In this document: piece by piece, positions 1-10,600 of the stretch | How positions within the stretch are numbered: the first letter of the stretch is position 1 | Layout of the letters: every line of letters starts with the position of its first letter | Assembly: GCA_025358115.1 (NCBI GenBank) | Contig: JANYKQ010000058.1 | Coordinates: 1 to 64,000, forward strand | Direction: 5' to 3' | DNA length: 64,000 bases | Origin: Methanomicrobiales archaeon | GTDB lineage: Archaea; Halobacteriota; Methanomicrobia; Methanomicrobiales; Methanospirillaceae | The notes under the pieces: model-generated | Told to the model about the DNA's origin: nothing | The model's input: only the letters and a program-made list of their open reading frames with translations | Database searches by the model: none | Made by a program: the position numbers and the translations under genes

Positions 1-1383
1 GGTGATCTTCGCAGGAATCGCACCCTTGCTGATCTTGTCCACGTAATCTGCCGCAACATTGAGCGGGCCGATCACAGAGTCCAGACAGTTGTTCACACCA
101 ACAACAATCTTCTTGTAATCGCCCTGGTGTTTTGTGGCATCGGCCCGGGTTGCGAGCTTGCCTTCGACTGCTGCTTTCTCAAGCATCGCGGCATCCGCAA
201 CAAGGGCGTTGATGTTGTCGATACAGTTGTTGAGGTTGTTCTTGATCTCGTTGAAGTCCCCGTTGTAGTTGTCGGTGATCTTCTTCGGGATGTCGCCCTT
301 GGAGATCCGGTCAACATATTCCGCTGCCACATTGAGGGGACCGATGACAGAGTCAAGACAGTCATTGACACCCTTGACGATCTTCTGGTAATCGCCCTGG
401 TGTTTGCTGGCATCAGCACGGGTATCGAGTTTGCCTTCCACTGCGGCCTTAGCGAGCATGGCTGCATCGGCAGTCAACCGGTTGATTGACTCCGCCGTGA
501 GGATGAGGGCAGGCGTAATTTCGTCCTTGCCGTCTTTGGCGGTTATCTTAAATGAACAGTCTCCCGCAGCAACCTTCTGCAGGTTCTTGACCACATTCAT
601 CTGGAGATCTTCAGAGAATGCATCCATTACTTCTGCCATTTCCCCGATCTCGTCTTTCCTGCTCATCTTCAACCGGTTGCCGAGGTGACCCATACCCATT
701 TCTTTGAGGTTTTTACTGGCTAGGTCAAGAGGTCCGGTTATGCTCTTAGACAGATAAAGGGCAATTGCCAATCCCGCGATTATGGCAATAATGCTTGCAA
801 TCAGCATCATCATCTGGGCACTCGAACTGGTGTCAGAGATTTTCTTATCCAGGATTGAGGCTTGGTTTGTGTTCAATTCCTTTAATTTATCGAGAGAATC
901 GGATGTTGTTTGTCGTGCATTGGACAGCGCCCCTCCTTTGACCAACAGGGGCATAGCATCGGTTACTTTCCCTGCTTTGATGATAGGGACAATAACTCCA
1001 ACCTGCGTCTTCCAGTCTGCATAATTTTTCTGGAACTCGACAAACGCAGCCTTCTCATCTGCTTCCATTGCTGATGAGGAATATGCAGCAATCTGTTTAT
1101 CGAGATCAGCAATATCCGCATCCACTGCCGTCAGGGCTGAGTCTCTTTCAGCGGGAAGCAGGATGGCTTTGTAAAGATCTCCCCGTGCCTGGTAGAAATC
1201 CTTCTGGGCATTGCCCAGTTGTTCGATCGGCATCAACCGGTCATTAAACATGGCTCCCCCGATGGTGGATACAGAATTCAGACTTGTGTAACCAATTATT
1301 GCCACTACAGCGAGAAGCAGCAATACAATCAGGAATCCTGCGATCAGTTTCTTCCCGATCTTCATATCATCAATGAAACTCAT
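1..1383 (-). CDS. Methyl-accepting chemotaxis protein, N-terminal 461 residues (3' end outside window)
   Basis: A membrane chemoreceptor expected to signal to CheA/CheW. The reading frame is open from the ATG at 1383 to the window edge. The start is supported by GAGGT about 9 nt upstream. Residues about 11-35 form a first membrane helix. A four-helix-bundle-like extracellular region of about 150 residues follows, then a second helix at about 185-210, a HAMP linker (SITGPL) and at least two further HAMP-like modules in a 91-residue repeat. The signalling hairpin that binds CheA would lie beyond base 1, so the MCP call rests on the receptor half only. It is divergent from the kinase gene at 1735. 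The multiple HAMP-type repeats are typical of poly-HAMP archaeal receptors. Confidence 0.85.
   Translation of the reverse strand, partial: MSFIDDMKIGKKLIAGFLIVLLLLAVVAIIGYTSLNSVSTIGGAMFNDRLMPIEQLGNAQKDFYQARGDLYKAILLPAERDSALTAVDADIADLDKQIAAYSSSAMEADEKAAFVEFQKNYADWKTQVGVIVPIIKAGKVTDAMPLLVKGGALSNARQTTSDSLDKLKELNTNQASILDKKISDTSSSAQMMMLIASIIAIIAGLAIALYLSKSITGPLDLASKNLKEMGMGHLGNRLKMSRKDEIGEMAEVMDAFSEDLQMNVVKNLQKVAAGDCSFKITAKDGKDEITPALILTAESINRLTADAAMLAKAAVEGKLDTRADASKHQGDYQKIVKGVNDCLDSVIGPLNVAAEYVDRISKGDIPKKITDNYNGDFNEIKNNLNNCIDNINALVADAAMLEKAAVEGKLATRADATKHQGDYKKIVVGVNNCLDSVIGPLNVAADYVDKISKGAIPAKIT
37..582 (-). repeat. Two tandem 273-nt coding repeats (91-residue HAMP-like modules)
   Basis: The segment beginning at 37 and the one beginning at 310 align without gaps for about 140 nt, with weaker similarity beyond. 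Both encode a stretch containing CLDSVIGPLNVAA followed by a KHQGDY-type motif. The period is a whole number of codons, so this is internal domain duplication within the chemoreceptor and not a mobile repeat. Confidence 0.8.
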
Positions 1384-1734
1384 TTTTCATAACCTCTTTT
1401 TACCTTATGCACTTACTGAATCTCCCTCATTCTCCCCCTTTTCTGGCAGGGATGCAGGGCACCGATGTACCCTGCCCCGCACCCCGTGCGATATTTGGGA
1501 TACCCCCTCATCGCGAAGGCGTGCCCCTGATAATACTCGGAAAACCGGTTGAAATGTGGGTGAAAGACTCTTTAGATGATACTTGTATAAATAGATATTG
1601 ACGTCTGATGATTACATGTGATGGTTTGACGGTCATTAGCAATGATTATAATGGTAGAGTGCAATTGTAATTATTATTCAAGTGCTGCAAATCAGAAACT
1701 ACAAATTTAAACAAGAGTTCACAGGGAGGAAAGC
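1384..1734. other. Divergent intergenic region between chemoreceptor and kinase
   Basis: No gene seen. A TATA-like tataaata lies at 1585-1592, suitable for the rightward kinase operon and leaving a leader of roughly 115 nt. The left half is GC-rich and holds an inverted repeat, GGCAGGG at about 1446 with CCCTGCC at about 1471. Confidence 0.5.
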
Positions 1735-3414
1735 ATGGCAAAAGACACCGGGATCCTGCGGGTCAAAGAGGAACTGGAGCGTAATCCCAAGGGGATGACT
1801 ATCGAGGATATCTCCCGTAATCTTTCCCTGAACCGGGGCACCGCGGCAAAATATCTCAATCTGCTCGTGATCTCCGGGCAGGCTGATATGCGGACCTTCG
1901 GACCTGCCAAGCTCTTCTCCATCTCCAGGCGTGTGCCCCTTTCCCGGATGCTCAGCGTCTGGACGGATCCGATCCTGATCCTTGATTCAGGTTTTCTCAT
2001 CCACGAGGTGAATGATTCCCTCCTGCAGTATTTCCATATCAAGAGTAAGCAGGTTATGGGCATGCAGATCATGCACTCCCCGCTTGCCCCGTACTTTACG
2101 GAGGAGCACCTGCAATCATTGAAGGCAGCATTGAGCGGCGAAGAGAAGATATTCGAAGAAGAGATCCATATCCAGGGAAAGGCGCATATCTTCCGGATAC
2201 GGGTATTACCCATAGTCTTTGATCAGGGCGGAAAGGGGATAGGGTGCATCCTCACTGATATCACCGGGATAAAAGCCTACCAGCAGGATCTCGAGATCAA
2301 GGTGCAGGAGCGCACCGAACTTTTGCGGGAAACCAATGTCGAACTGGAACGCCAGGTACGCGAATTAAAGCGGATTGAACTGGACATAAGCCGTACAGAA
2401 ATGCAGTACCATACCTTGCTAAATAATATCCAGGAAGTGATCTTCACCCTGGATGATCAGGGTAGTATCACGTATATCTCTCCGGCAATTCATCCGCTCC
2501 TGGGAATTACCGCAGAAGAGATGCTGGGCCGGCAGCTCCAGGACCATGTGCTCAGCGAAGATCTCATCCCGTTCACCCGCGGGCTTGACAACAGCTGGAA
2601 TGGGAATCCGGCGCCGTTTGAGTTCCGCCTGGTCACCCATGACGGGGGACTGCTCTGGGTGCAGGTAACCGGAAAGCCGGTTGAACCTGACGGCTTTCCC
2701 CCGGGGTACCAGGGTATTATGATCGATATCCAGGAGAAGAAGCGTACTGAAGATACCCTGCGGCAGGCAAACAAACAACTGGTCCTGCTCAACAGTATCA
2801 CGCGCCACGACATCCTGAATGGTGTCACCAAACTCAATGCCTATTTCGATATTTCCAAACGCCAGATAAAAGAACCCCGGCTCCTGGAGATCCTGGAGAA
2901 GGAGCGTGCGGTCACCAGCACCATCCAGCGCCAGATCAGCTTCACCCGGGAGTACCAGAACATCGGAATCCGCCCACCGCAATGGAAGAACCTCGAGGCC
3001 GGTATCCGGGCTGCAGCTGCCGGACTGGACCTTGGCAGTATCAGGTTTGAGGTAAAAACCAAAAATACCGAACTGTTTGCAGATGAACTGCTCGCACAGG
3101 TCTTTACCCACTTAATCGAGAATTCAGTGAAGCACGGGGGTAGCGTCACTAAGATCTCCTTCTCATTCACTGCGCAGGGCAGGTCAGCGGTGCTGGTATG
3201 CGAGGACAACGGGAAAGGTATCCCTGCCGATCAAAAAGAACTCATTTTCGAACACAGTCATGGCGGGAAGGCCACCTATGGTCTCTTCTTCTCAAGAGAA
3301 GTGCTTGCCATCACCGGCATAACCCTCCGCGAAACGGGTGAGCCGGGCAAAGGCGCCCGGTTCGAAATGACGGTGCCGAAGGGTACGTGGCGGACGACCG
3401 GGAACGACAAATAA
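1735..3414 (+). CDS. PAS-domain sensor histidine kinase with N-terminal winged-helix domain
   Basis: A 559-residue, apparently soluble kinase. Residues 1-65 look like a helix-turn-helix/winged helix (MTIEDISRNLSLNRGTAAKY). A PAS-like domain spans about 70-180, a coiled coil 185-220 and a second PAS about 222-335. The dimerisation helix carries H358 in RHDILN, and the ATPase domain has an N-box (IENSVKHGG) and G1 box (DNGKGIP). The usual glycine-rich G2 box is reduced to TYGLFFSREV. The start has GGGAGG 9 nt upstream. Its stop overlaps the next start by one base (TAATG), so the two genes are translationally coupled. The fused DNA-binding-like domain suggests either direct DNA contact or an ancestry in transcription control (inference). 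Confidence 0.88.
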   Translation: MAKDTGILRVKEELERNPKGMTIEDISRNLSLNRGTAAKYLNLLVISGQADMRTFGPAKLFSISRRVPLSRMLSVWTDPILILDSGFLIHEVNDSLLQYFHIKSKQVMGMQIMHSPLAPYFTEEHLQSLKAALSGEEKIFEEEIHIQGKAHIFRIRVLPIVFDQGGKGIGCILTDITGIKAYQQDLEIKVQERTELLRETNVELERQVRELKRIELDISRTEMQYHTLLNNIQEVIFTLDDQGSITYISPAIHPLLGITAEEMLGRQLQDHVLSEDLIPFTRGLDNSWNGNPAPFEFRLVTHDGGLLWVQVTGKPVEPDGFPPGYQGIMIDIQEKKRTEDTLRQANKQLVLLNSITRHDILNGVTKLNAYFDISKRQIKEPRLLEILEKERAVTSTIQRQISFTREYQNIGIRPPQWKNLEAGIRAAAAGLDLGSIRFEVKTKNTELFADELLAQVFTHLIENSVKHGGSVTKISFSFTAQGRSAVLVCEDNGKGIPADQKELIFEHSHGGKATYGLFFSREVLAITGITLRETGEPGKGARFEMTVPKGTWRTTGNDK

Positions 3415-6400
3415 TGACAGAAGCAATACGGGTCCTCTATGTAGATGATGAAACCTCCCTGCTCGATATAGGTAAGCTGTTCTTAGAGGAATCCGGGGAT
3501 TTCACGGTAACAACAACAATGAGTGCAACCGAAGGGATCCGGTTGCTTGAACACGAAAAATTCGATGCCATCATTTCTGATTACCAGATGCCCGGTATGG
3601 ACGGTATCGAGTTCCTTGTTAAGGTACGGACAGACATTGGGCAGGTCCCGTTCATCCTGTTCACCGGCAAAGGGCGCGAAGAGATTGTGATTCAGGCCAT
3701 CAACAGCGGAGCGGACTTCTATCTCCAGAAAGGTGGCGAATCTGAAGCACAGTTTGCCGAACTCTCGCACAAAATAAAAAAAGCAGTTGAAGGCCGGCGG
3801 GCAGAAGAAGATATACGGACATCCCGGGACCGGCTCATCAGATCTGAAGCAGATCTCAATATTCACAAGACCGAGCTTGAGGCGCAGGCAGAAGAGCTCA
3901 TGAGGACTCATCTCGCACTGGAGGAGTCTCGGGACAAGTATCTTGATCTGTATGAATTTGCCCCGCTCGGGTATCTCACGCTCAGTGACAAGGCGCTGAT
4001 CACTGATGTGAACCTTACCGGAGTGACACTCCTCGGTATTGAGCGGAAAAAACTGCTCAGGGCTCCATTCAGTAAATTCATGTCGGAAAAGGATGCCGAC
4101 GAATGGCACCTGTACTTCAGGAATGTGCTGGACAAGAAGGAAAAACTGACCTGCACCCTCATGCTCACACGGGCCGACGGGTCTGTGTTCCCTGCCCGGC
4201 TGGAAAGTATTTGTATCTCAGGCAATAGTGCCGGAACTCCTACAATCCGTGTGGCAATCAGTGATATCAGTGATTTACGGAATATGGAGGATACTCTCCG
4301 GGAGAGCGAGGAGAAGTTCCGCTCGCTTGCCGAAAGCAGCCCGGATTATATCATGCGATATGATCGGCAGTGCCGTCATACGTACATGAACCCGGCGGGA
4401 TTATGCGTTTCAGGATTGACTGAAGATAAAATTATTGGCAAGACTCACCGGGAAACAGGGTTTGATGAGAACCTGAGCCGGTTCTGGGAGGAGAGGATAA
4501 CCGGCGTCTTTGAAACCGGCAAACCCTGCCAGACTCAGTTTGCCTGGGAAAGTGCACAAGGCCCTGTTACCCTTGACTGGGTGCTGGCCCCTGAATTCTC
4601 TGATAATGGAACCGTCCAGTCTGTACTGGGTGTTTCACGGGATATCACCCGGCTGAAAAAAACTGAAGAAGCATTGAAACAGAGCGAAATTCTTCTGAAA
4701 AAGACCGGGGAGATTGCCCGGGTCGGGGGTTGGAAACTGGATGCAGAAACCCTTGAAGTAACATGGACCGATGAAACGTACCATATCCATGAAGTGCCTG
4801 TGGGCCGGATGCCGCGATTGGACGGGGCGATAAACTGTTTTCACCCGGATGAGCGCGGGAAACTTTCAGATGCGATTACACGTGCCCTAACGACCGGTGA
4901 AGGGTATGATATGGAATTGCGGTTCATCACGGCAACCGGAAAACAACTCTGGACCCGTTCACTCTGCCAGCCGGAGGTTGTCGATGGAAGAACTATTCGT
5001 CTTATCGGAGCATTCCAGGACATCACTGAAAAGAAGCACACCGAAGAGGAACTGTTAAGGAAAAACGAGGAGCTCCAGGCGGCCTTTGAACAGATTGCTG
5101 CCGCAGAAGAGGAACTCCGCGGCAACCTGGATGAACTGACCCGGCAGGAACAAGCGCTCCGCGAGAGCGGGGAGAAGTTCAGGACACTGTTTGAGAGTGC
5201 GGGTGATGCAATACTGGTCATGGACCGGAATGTCATTCTGGACTGCAACAGGAAAACTGAGGAACTATACCGTCTCTCCCGGGACCCGATTATCGGGCAT
5301 TCCCCCGGGGAATTTTCTCCAGAACGCCAACCGGACGGCACATTTTCAGCAGAAAAACTGAAACGGAAGATTGATGCAGCCTTTCAGGGGGAAAACCGGT
5401 TTTTTGAATGGATTCACATCCATCAGGATGGTAATCCGACCATTGTCGAAGTGAGCCTGAACCGTTTCCTGGTGCAGGACACCTGGTACCTCCAGGCAAT
5501 CGTCCGGGATATCACCGACCGGAAACAAAATGAGGAACAGACGGCACGCCTGAGTGAATTAAAAGAGCAGTTGCTTGGAATACACAGTCTCCCGGAACAA
5601 CTGAAACTGGTAAGTGATCGTTGTGTTACCATCTTCGGCGCCGATTTTGCCCGGATCTGGTTGATTAACAACAGCGATCTCTGCGAAAAGGGATGCATGC
5701 ATGCCTCGGTAACTGCCGGACCGGAGGTATGTCACAACCGGTCCGGATGTCTGCACCTTATGGTGAGTTCCGGGCGGTATACCCATACCGATGGAGCTCA
5801 CCGGCGGGTTCCGCTTGGATGCTACAAGATCGGCCGCGTTGCTTCGGGGGAGGAACCGTTTTTTATTACCAACGATGTGGTCCGGGATCCACGGGTTCAC
5901 GACCCAGCATGGGCACAATCCCTGGGACTGGTCTCCTTTGCAGGCTTCCGGCTTCTCTCCCAGGATAACAAACCTGTCGGTGTACTGGCACTTTTCAGGA
6001 ACCGTCCAATACTCCTTCGGGAAGAAAAACTCCTTGTGGATCTGGCAAATACGCTCTCAAATGTTATCGTATCCGGGCTGGCAGAAGAAGCACTCCGGAG
6101 CAAAAACGAAGAACTCCAGGCAGCCTTTGAACAGATTGCTGCCGCAGAAGAAGAACTCCGTGGCAACCTGGATGAACTGACCCGGCAGGAGCAGGAACTG
6201 CGGGAGAGTGAGATAAAATACCGCACGGTCATTGAGCAGAGCCTCGATGGCATCTTCATAGCCCGGGAAGGCATTCTGGTTTTTTTCAACACGTCACTGG
6301 CAACCATGACCGGCTATAGAAGTGATGAACTGGCAGGGCGATCTATTGCCGATCTGATCGCCCCTGAAGACCGGGAGCTGGTCCTGTCCCGGCATCATGA

Positions 6401-7601
6401 CCGGCTCCAGGGGATAATCTCCCCGGACATCTATGAATTCTCCGTGCTCCACCATGACGGGACGAGCCGGGTCCCGGTCAAAATGATGATCGCTTCGGCA
6501 ACCTTTGGCGGAAAGCCGGCAACCATTGGAACGCTCCATAACATGAAAGAGGAGCGGAACCGGGAGGAGGCACTGCGGGATAGTGAGGAACGCTTCCGCA
6601 CAATCATAAACTCAATGCAGTTTGGGATTGTTATCATTGATGCACAAACCCATACCATACTTGAAGCAAACCCAAAAGCACTCGAAATGATCAGCGGAAC
6701 GATCGAATCGGTTGCAGGTTCGGTATGTCACAACTTTATCTGTCCTGCCGCATCGGGTAACTGTCCGGTCACGGACAAGGGACAAACGATTGATTCTTCT
6801 GAACGTGTCCTTCTCAATACACGGGGTGAGAAAATACCCATTTTAAAGAATGTTATTAAAACGGTGCTTGGGGGAAGGGAGGTATTGATTGAGTCCTTCA
6901 TCGATATCACCGGGCGTAAACTTGCCGAAGACACCCTCATGAGGGTGAACCAGAAGCTCAATGTTCTCTCCCAACTGACACGACAGGACCTGACCACCCC
7001 GATCTTTGTCCTGAACAGTTATCTTGAGATGGCAAAAAAACAGGCGATAGGGCAGGATGGCATTATCAAGAATATCGTGAGCGGTGAGCGGGCAGTCCGG
7101 TCAATCAAGGAGATAACGGAATTTACCAAAGATTACCAGAACATGGGAGAAAAACCGCCGAAATGGCAGAATCTTAAACTGGCGTTCCTGTTCGGGCTTT
7201 CCCATATTTCCATCTGGGAAATACGGCACAGTCTTGAGACAGAAAATCTTGAAATCTTTGCCGATCCCCTGCTTGAAAAGGCGTTCCAGGGTCTCCTGGA
7301 GAACTCGGTAAAGCACGGGAGCCATGTCAGTGCGATCCGGGTGTGGCACAAGGTTACTCCGGACTGTGTCACCATCATCTTTGAAGACGATGGTATCGGT
7401 GTTTCTCCTGCAAAGAAGGAGCAGATCTTTTTCCGGGGAGAGGGTGCACGGGCATCAGTCCGGGGGCTCTTTTTTGTGCAGGAGATCCTCTCCATTACCG
7501 GCATCACCATCCGGGAGACCGGTGAGACGGGCAAAGGGGCCCGGTTCGAGATGACGGTGCCGAAGGGGGCGTGGCGATTCTCCGGTGTACAGAAAGAATG
7601 A
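3414..7601 (+). CDS. REC-multi-PAS-GAF histidine-kinase-like protein lacking the phosphoacceptor histidine
   Basis: 1395 residues. An in-frame upstream ATG at 3387 exists, but the ATG at 3414 overlaps the previous stop and puts the receiver domain at the very N terminus. The receiver (1-125) keeps D11, D12, phosphoacceptor D56, T84 and K106. Then come three PAS domains (about 175-290, 300-420, 425-540), a coiled coil, a PAS (590-705), a GAF (720-887), a near-identical second copy of the coiled coil, two PAS domains (935-1045, 1060-1170), a DHp-like helix pair and an ATPase domain with IENSVKHG-type N-box (here LENSVKHGS) and DDGIGV. At the H-box position the codon at 6984-6986 is cag, giving Q1191 (LTRQDLTTP), whereas both neighbours have H. 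It is probably a receiver partner of the preceding kinase rather than an autokinase. Confidence 0.85.
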   Translation: MTEAIRVLYVDDETSLLDIGKLFLEESGDFTVTTTMSATEGIRLLEHEKFDAIISDYQMPGMDGIEFLVKVRTDIGQVPFILFTGKGREEIVIQAINSGADFYLQKGGESEAQFAELSHKIKKAVEGRRAEEDIRTSRDRLIRSEADLNIHKTELEAQAEELMRTHLALEESRDKYLDLYEFAPLGYLTLSDKALITDVNLTGVTLLGIERKKLLRAPFSKFMSEKDADEWHLYFRNVLDKKEKLTCTLMLTRADGSVFPARLESICISGNSAGTPTIRVAISDISDLRNMEDTLRESEEKFRSLAESSPDYIMRYDRQCRHTYMNPAGLCVSGLTEDKIIGKTHRETGFDENLSRFWEERITGVFETGKPCQTQFAWESAQGPVTLDWVLAPEFSDNGTVQSVLGVSRDITRLKKTEEALKQSEILLKKTGEIARVGGWKLDAETLEVTWTDETYHIHEVPVGRMPRLDGAINCFHPDERGKLSDAITRALTTGEGYDMELRFITATGKQLWTRSLCQPEVVDGRTIRLIGAFQDITEKKHTEEELLRKNEELQAAFEQIAAAEEELRGNLDELTRQEQALRESGEKFRTLFESAGDAILVMDRNVILDCNRKTEELYRLSRDPIIGHSPGEFSPERQPDGTFSAEKLKRKIDAAFQGENRFFEWIHIHQDGNPTIVEVSLNRFLVQDTWYLQAIVRDITDRKQNEEQTARLSELKEQLLGIHSLPEQLKLVSDRCVTIFGADFARIWLINNSDLCEKGCMHASVTAGPEVCHNRSGCLHLMVSSGRYTHTDGAHRRVPLGCYKIGRVASGEEPFFITNDVVRDPRVHDPAWAQSLGLVSFAGFRLLSQDNKPVGVLALFRNRPILLREEKLLVDLANTLSNVIVSGLAEEALRSKNEELQAAFEQIAAAEEELRGNLDELTRQEQELRESEIKYRTVIEQSLDGIFIAREGILVFFNTSLATMTGYRSDELAGRSIADLIAPEDRELVLSRHHDRLQGIISPDIYEFSVLHHDGTSRVPVKMMIASATFGGKPATIGTLHNMKEERNREEALRDSEERFRTIINSMQFGIVIIDAQTHTILEANPKALEMISGTIESVAGSVCHNFICPAASGNCPVTDKGQTIDSSERVLLNTRGEKIPILKNVIKTVLGGREVLIESFIDITGRKLAEDTLMRVNQKLNVLSQLTRQDLTTPIFVLNSYLEMAKKQAIGQDGIIKNIVSGERAVRSIKEITEFTKDYQNMGEKPPKWQNLKLAFLFGLSHISIWEIRHSLETENLEIFADPLLEKAFQGLLENSVKHGSHVSAIRVWHKVTPDCVTIIFEDDGIGVSPAKKEQIFFRGEGARASVRGLFFVQEILSITGITIRETGETGKGARFEMTVPKGAWRFSGVQKE

Positions 7602-7660
7602 GTGGTCAATATTCCCAGATTGATCAATCCATGGAGTGCGGATTAGTCGTCCCTTATGAG

Positions 7661-7668
7661 TATATAAA
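7661..7668 (+). promoter_or_regulatory. TATA box for the 7698 kinase gene, likely leaderless or very short leader
   Basis: tatataaa, centred about 33 nt before the GTG at 7698. Archaeal transcription usually starts about 26 nt downstream, which leaves only a few bases before the start codon. No Shine-Dalgarno sequence is visible there. Confidence 0.6.
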
Positions 7669-7697
7669 GAAATAGATCAATCCAAAGTGATTATACC

Positions 7698-10600
7698 GTG
7701 TCCATCATGTACCGCATCCTCTATGTTGATGACGAACCTTCCCTGCTCGATATCGGCAAGCTGTTCTTGGAGGCATCCGGAGATTTCAACGTCACAACTG
7801 CACTGAGCCCCCCCGATGGGATCCGTATGCTCGAACAGGAACAATTCGATGCCATTGTCTCCGACTACCAGATGCCCGGCATGGACGGCATCCAGTTCCT
7901 CATGGAGGTGCGGAAATGCTTTGGGCAGGTTCCGTTCATCCTGTTCACCGGCAGGGGGAGGGAGGAGGTGGTCATCCAGGCGCTCAACAGCGGAGCAGAC
8001 TTCTATCTCCAGAAAGGTGGTGAACCTGATTCACAGTTTGCCGAACTCTCGCACAAGATCCGACAGGCAGTCCAGCAGAAACAGGCATCGGTAAGAATAC
8101 GGGACCATGAGCGCCGGGAAACCGATATCATCAATTTCCTGCCCGATGCCACCTTTGCGATTGATACCCAAGGCGTGGTGATCGCATGGAACCATGCCAT
8201 GGAGGAGATGACGGGCATTAAAAAGGAGGATATGATCGGAAAGGGAGATCATGCCTACACGATCCCCTTCTATGGCGAGCGGAGGCAACAACTCCTGGAT
8301 CTCATCGACCTCGACGATGCGGAGATCAGATCAAAATACCAGTATGCCCGGAAGAAAGAAAACACCCTCTATGCCGAAACGTTCTGCCCTGCCCTCTATG
8401 GAGGAAAGGGTGCCTATGTCTGGGCAACAGGATCACCCCTGTTTGATGCACGAGGAGATCGTATTGGTGCCATAGAGTCTATCCGAGACATCACCGAGCG
8501 TAAACGGGCTGAAGAGGTACTCACGAAGAGCCGGCACCAGCTTGCCGAGGCAATGGACCTTGCCCATCTCGTGAACTGGGAGTTGGACGTCGGGACCGGT
8601 ATTTTCACGTTCGATGACCGGTTCTATGCACTGTTCGGCACCACCGCAGTGCGCGAAGGTGGCTACCAGATGAAGGCAGAAACGTATGCCCGGGAGTTTC
8701 TCCACCCGGACGATCAACACCTTGTTGCCGGGGAAGTGAAAAAAAACCTGGAGACAACCGACCCCCATTACCAGTCCACTATAGAGCACCGCATTATCCG
8801 GAGGGATGGAGAGGTGCGGTGGGTCCAGGTCCGGATCGGGATAACCAAAGATGCCAAAGGCCGGACCATCAAGACCCATGGCGCAAACCAGAATATTACT
8901 GACCTCAAACGGGCAGAAGAGACTATGCGGGAATCCGAAAATAAATATCGCAGCATCGTGGAACAATCTTTAATGGGTATAGGGATCTCCAAAGGAAACC
9001 AGGTTCTTTTTGCCAATAGAGCGTTGTTGCGTATTTTTAATTACGAAGATCTTGAGGAATTTAAAAAAATCCCCTTAATTGATCATGTTGCACCATCTTC
9101 ATATCAATTCATCACCGATCGGATGAAGATGTTCGCTGAAGGAAAACTCCCCTTTTCTGAAATTGAATTTGAATACGATATTATATGTAAAGGCGGGCTG
9201 ACCAAGACGCTGCATGCTGCCAGCACTCATGTTTCATTTGAAGGCGGGGTGTATGCTCAAACTATTTTCCAGGATATCACCGAGCGCAAGCGGGCAGAGG
9301 AGGCGCTGAGGGAGAGCGAGGAGAGATATTGCAGTATCCTTGAAAACATCCAGGATGTCTATTACCGGAGCGACACCGCCGGAAACTTCCTGATGGTGAG
9401 CCCCTCGATTACGCCACTGCTGGGGTACAACACGGTGTCAGAATTGCTCGGGAAGAATATTGCGGAATCCGTCTATTACAACCCGGAAGAACGGTCTAAA
9501 TTCCTTGATGAACTAAATTCCCGGGGTTCGGTCACGGACTATGAAGTAACATTGAAAAAGCGGAACGGAACTCCGGTCTATGTCTCCACAAGTAGTCACA
9601 AATACTATGATGACTCCGGAAATTACCTCGGAGTAGAGGGGGTCTTCCGGGATATCACTGAACAGAAACGGATTGAAGATGCCCTGCAGGAGAGTGAGGA
9701 AAAATACCGCCGCATCGTCGAAACGGCGAACGAAGGGGTATGGGTCGTTGACCAGAATATGAACACCACCTTTGTCAACCAGCGTTTTGCTGATATGCTC
9801 GGGTATTCACGCGAGGAGATAGTTGGCCATAATGTGATGGATTATATTATCACCGACGACAAGGCGGTCATGGAGGCCCAGTTTGATGCCCGCAGGAACG
9901 GGACGAAAGGCCGGTATGAATGCAAATTCAGGCACAGGGACGGCAGGGTCGTCTGGTGCCTGATCTCCGGTTCGCCTCTCACGGATGACACCGGTGCTTT
10001 CAAAGGATCCTTTGGAATGATCCTGGATATCACCGACCGCAAAATGGCAGTGGAGGCGCTCCAGAATAGTGAAGTGAAATACCGGATGTTATTCGAGAGC
10101 TCGCAGGATGCACTGATGACTTTAGAACCACTCTCGTTTCGTTTCTCATCCTGCAATTCAGCTACCCTGCAAATGTTTGATCTACAGGACGAGGCAGAGT
10201 TCATCTCGCTTGGACCGTGGGACATATCACCGGCAACACAACCGGATGGTCAACTATCCAAAGAGAAAACCCGGGAGATGATTGACATTGCCCTGCGCAC
10301 AGGCTCGCACATCTTTGAATGGACACACCTTCGGTATAATGGAGAGACTTTCCCCTGCACAGTACTTCTCTCAAAGATGACTATCGGTGAAAAGACCGTA
10401 CTACAGGCATCCGTGCGGGATATTACTAACCTGAAGAAGACTGAAGATCGGATTGCACAACAATCACGCAACCTCTCCATCCTCAATGAGCTCATTACAA
10501 CCGCAAACAAAGCCGAGGATCTCACAACGCTCCTGAACGTATTTGTCGATACAACACTCCGGCTTCTCGAATATGATGGTGGCGGGATTTATCTTGTTGA

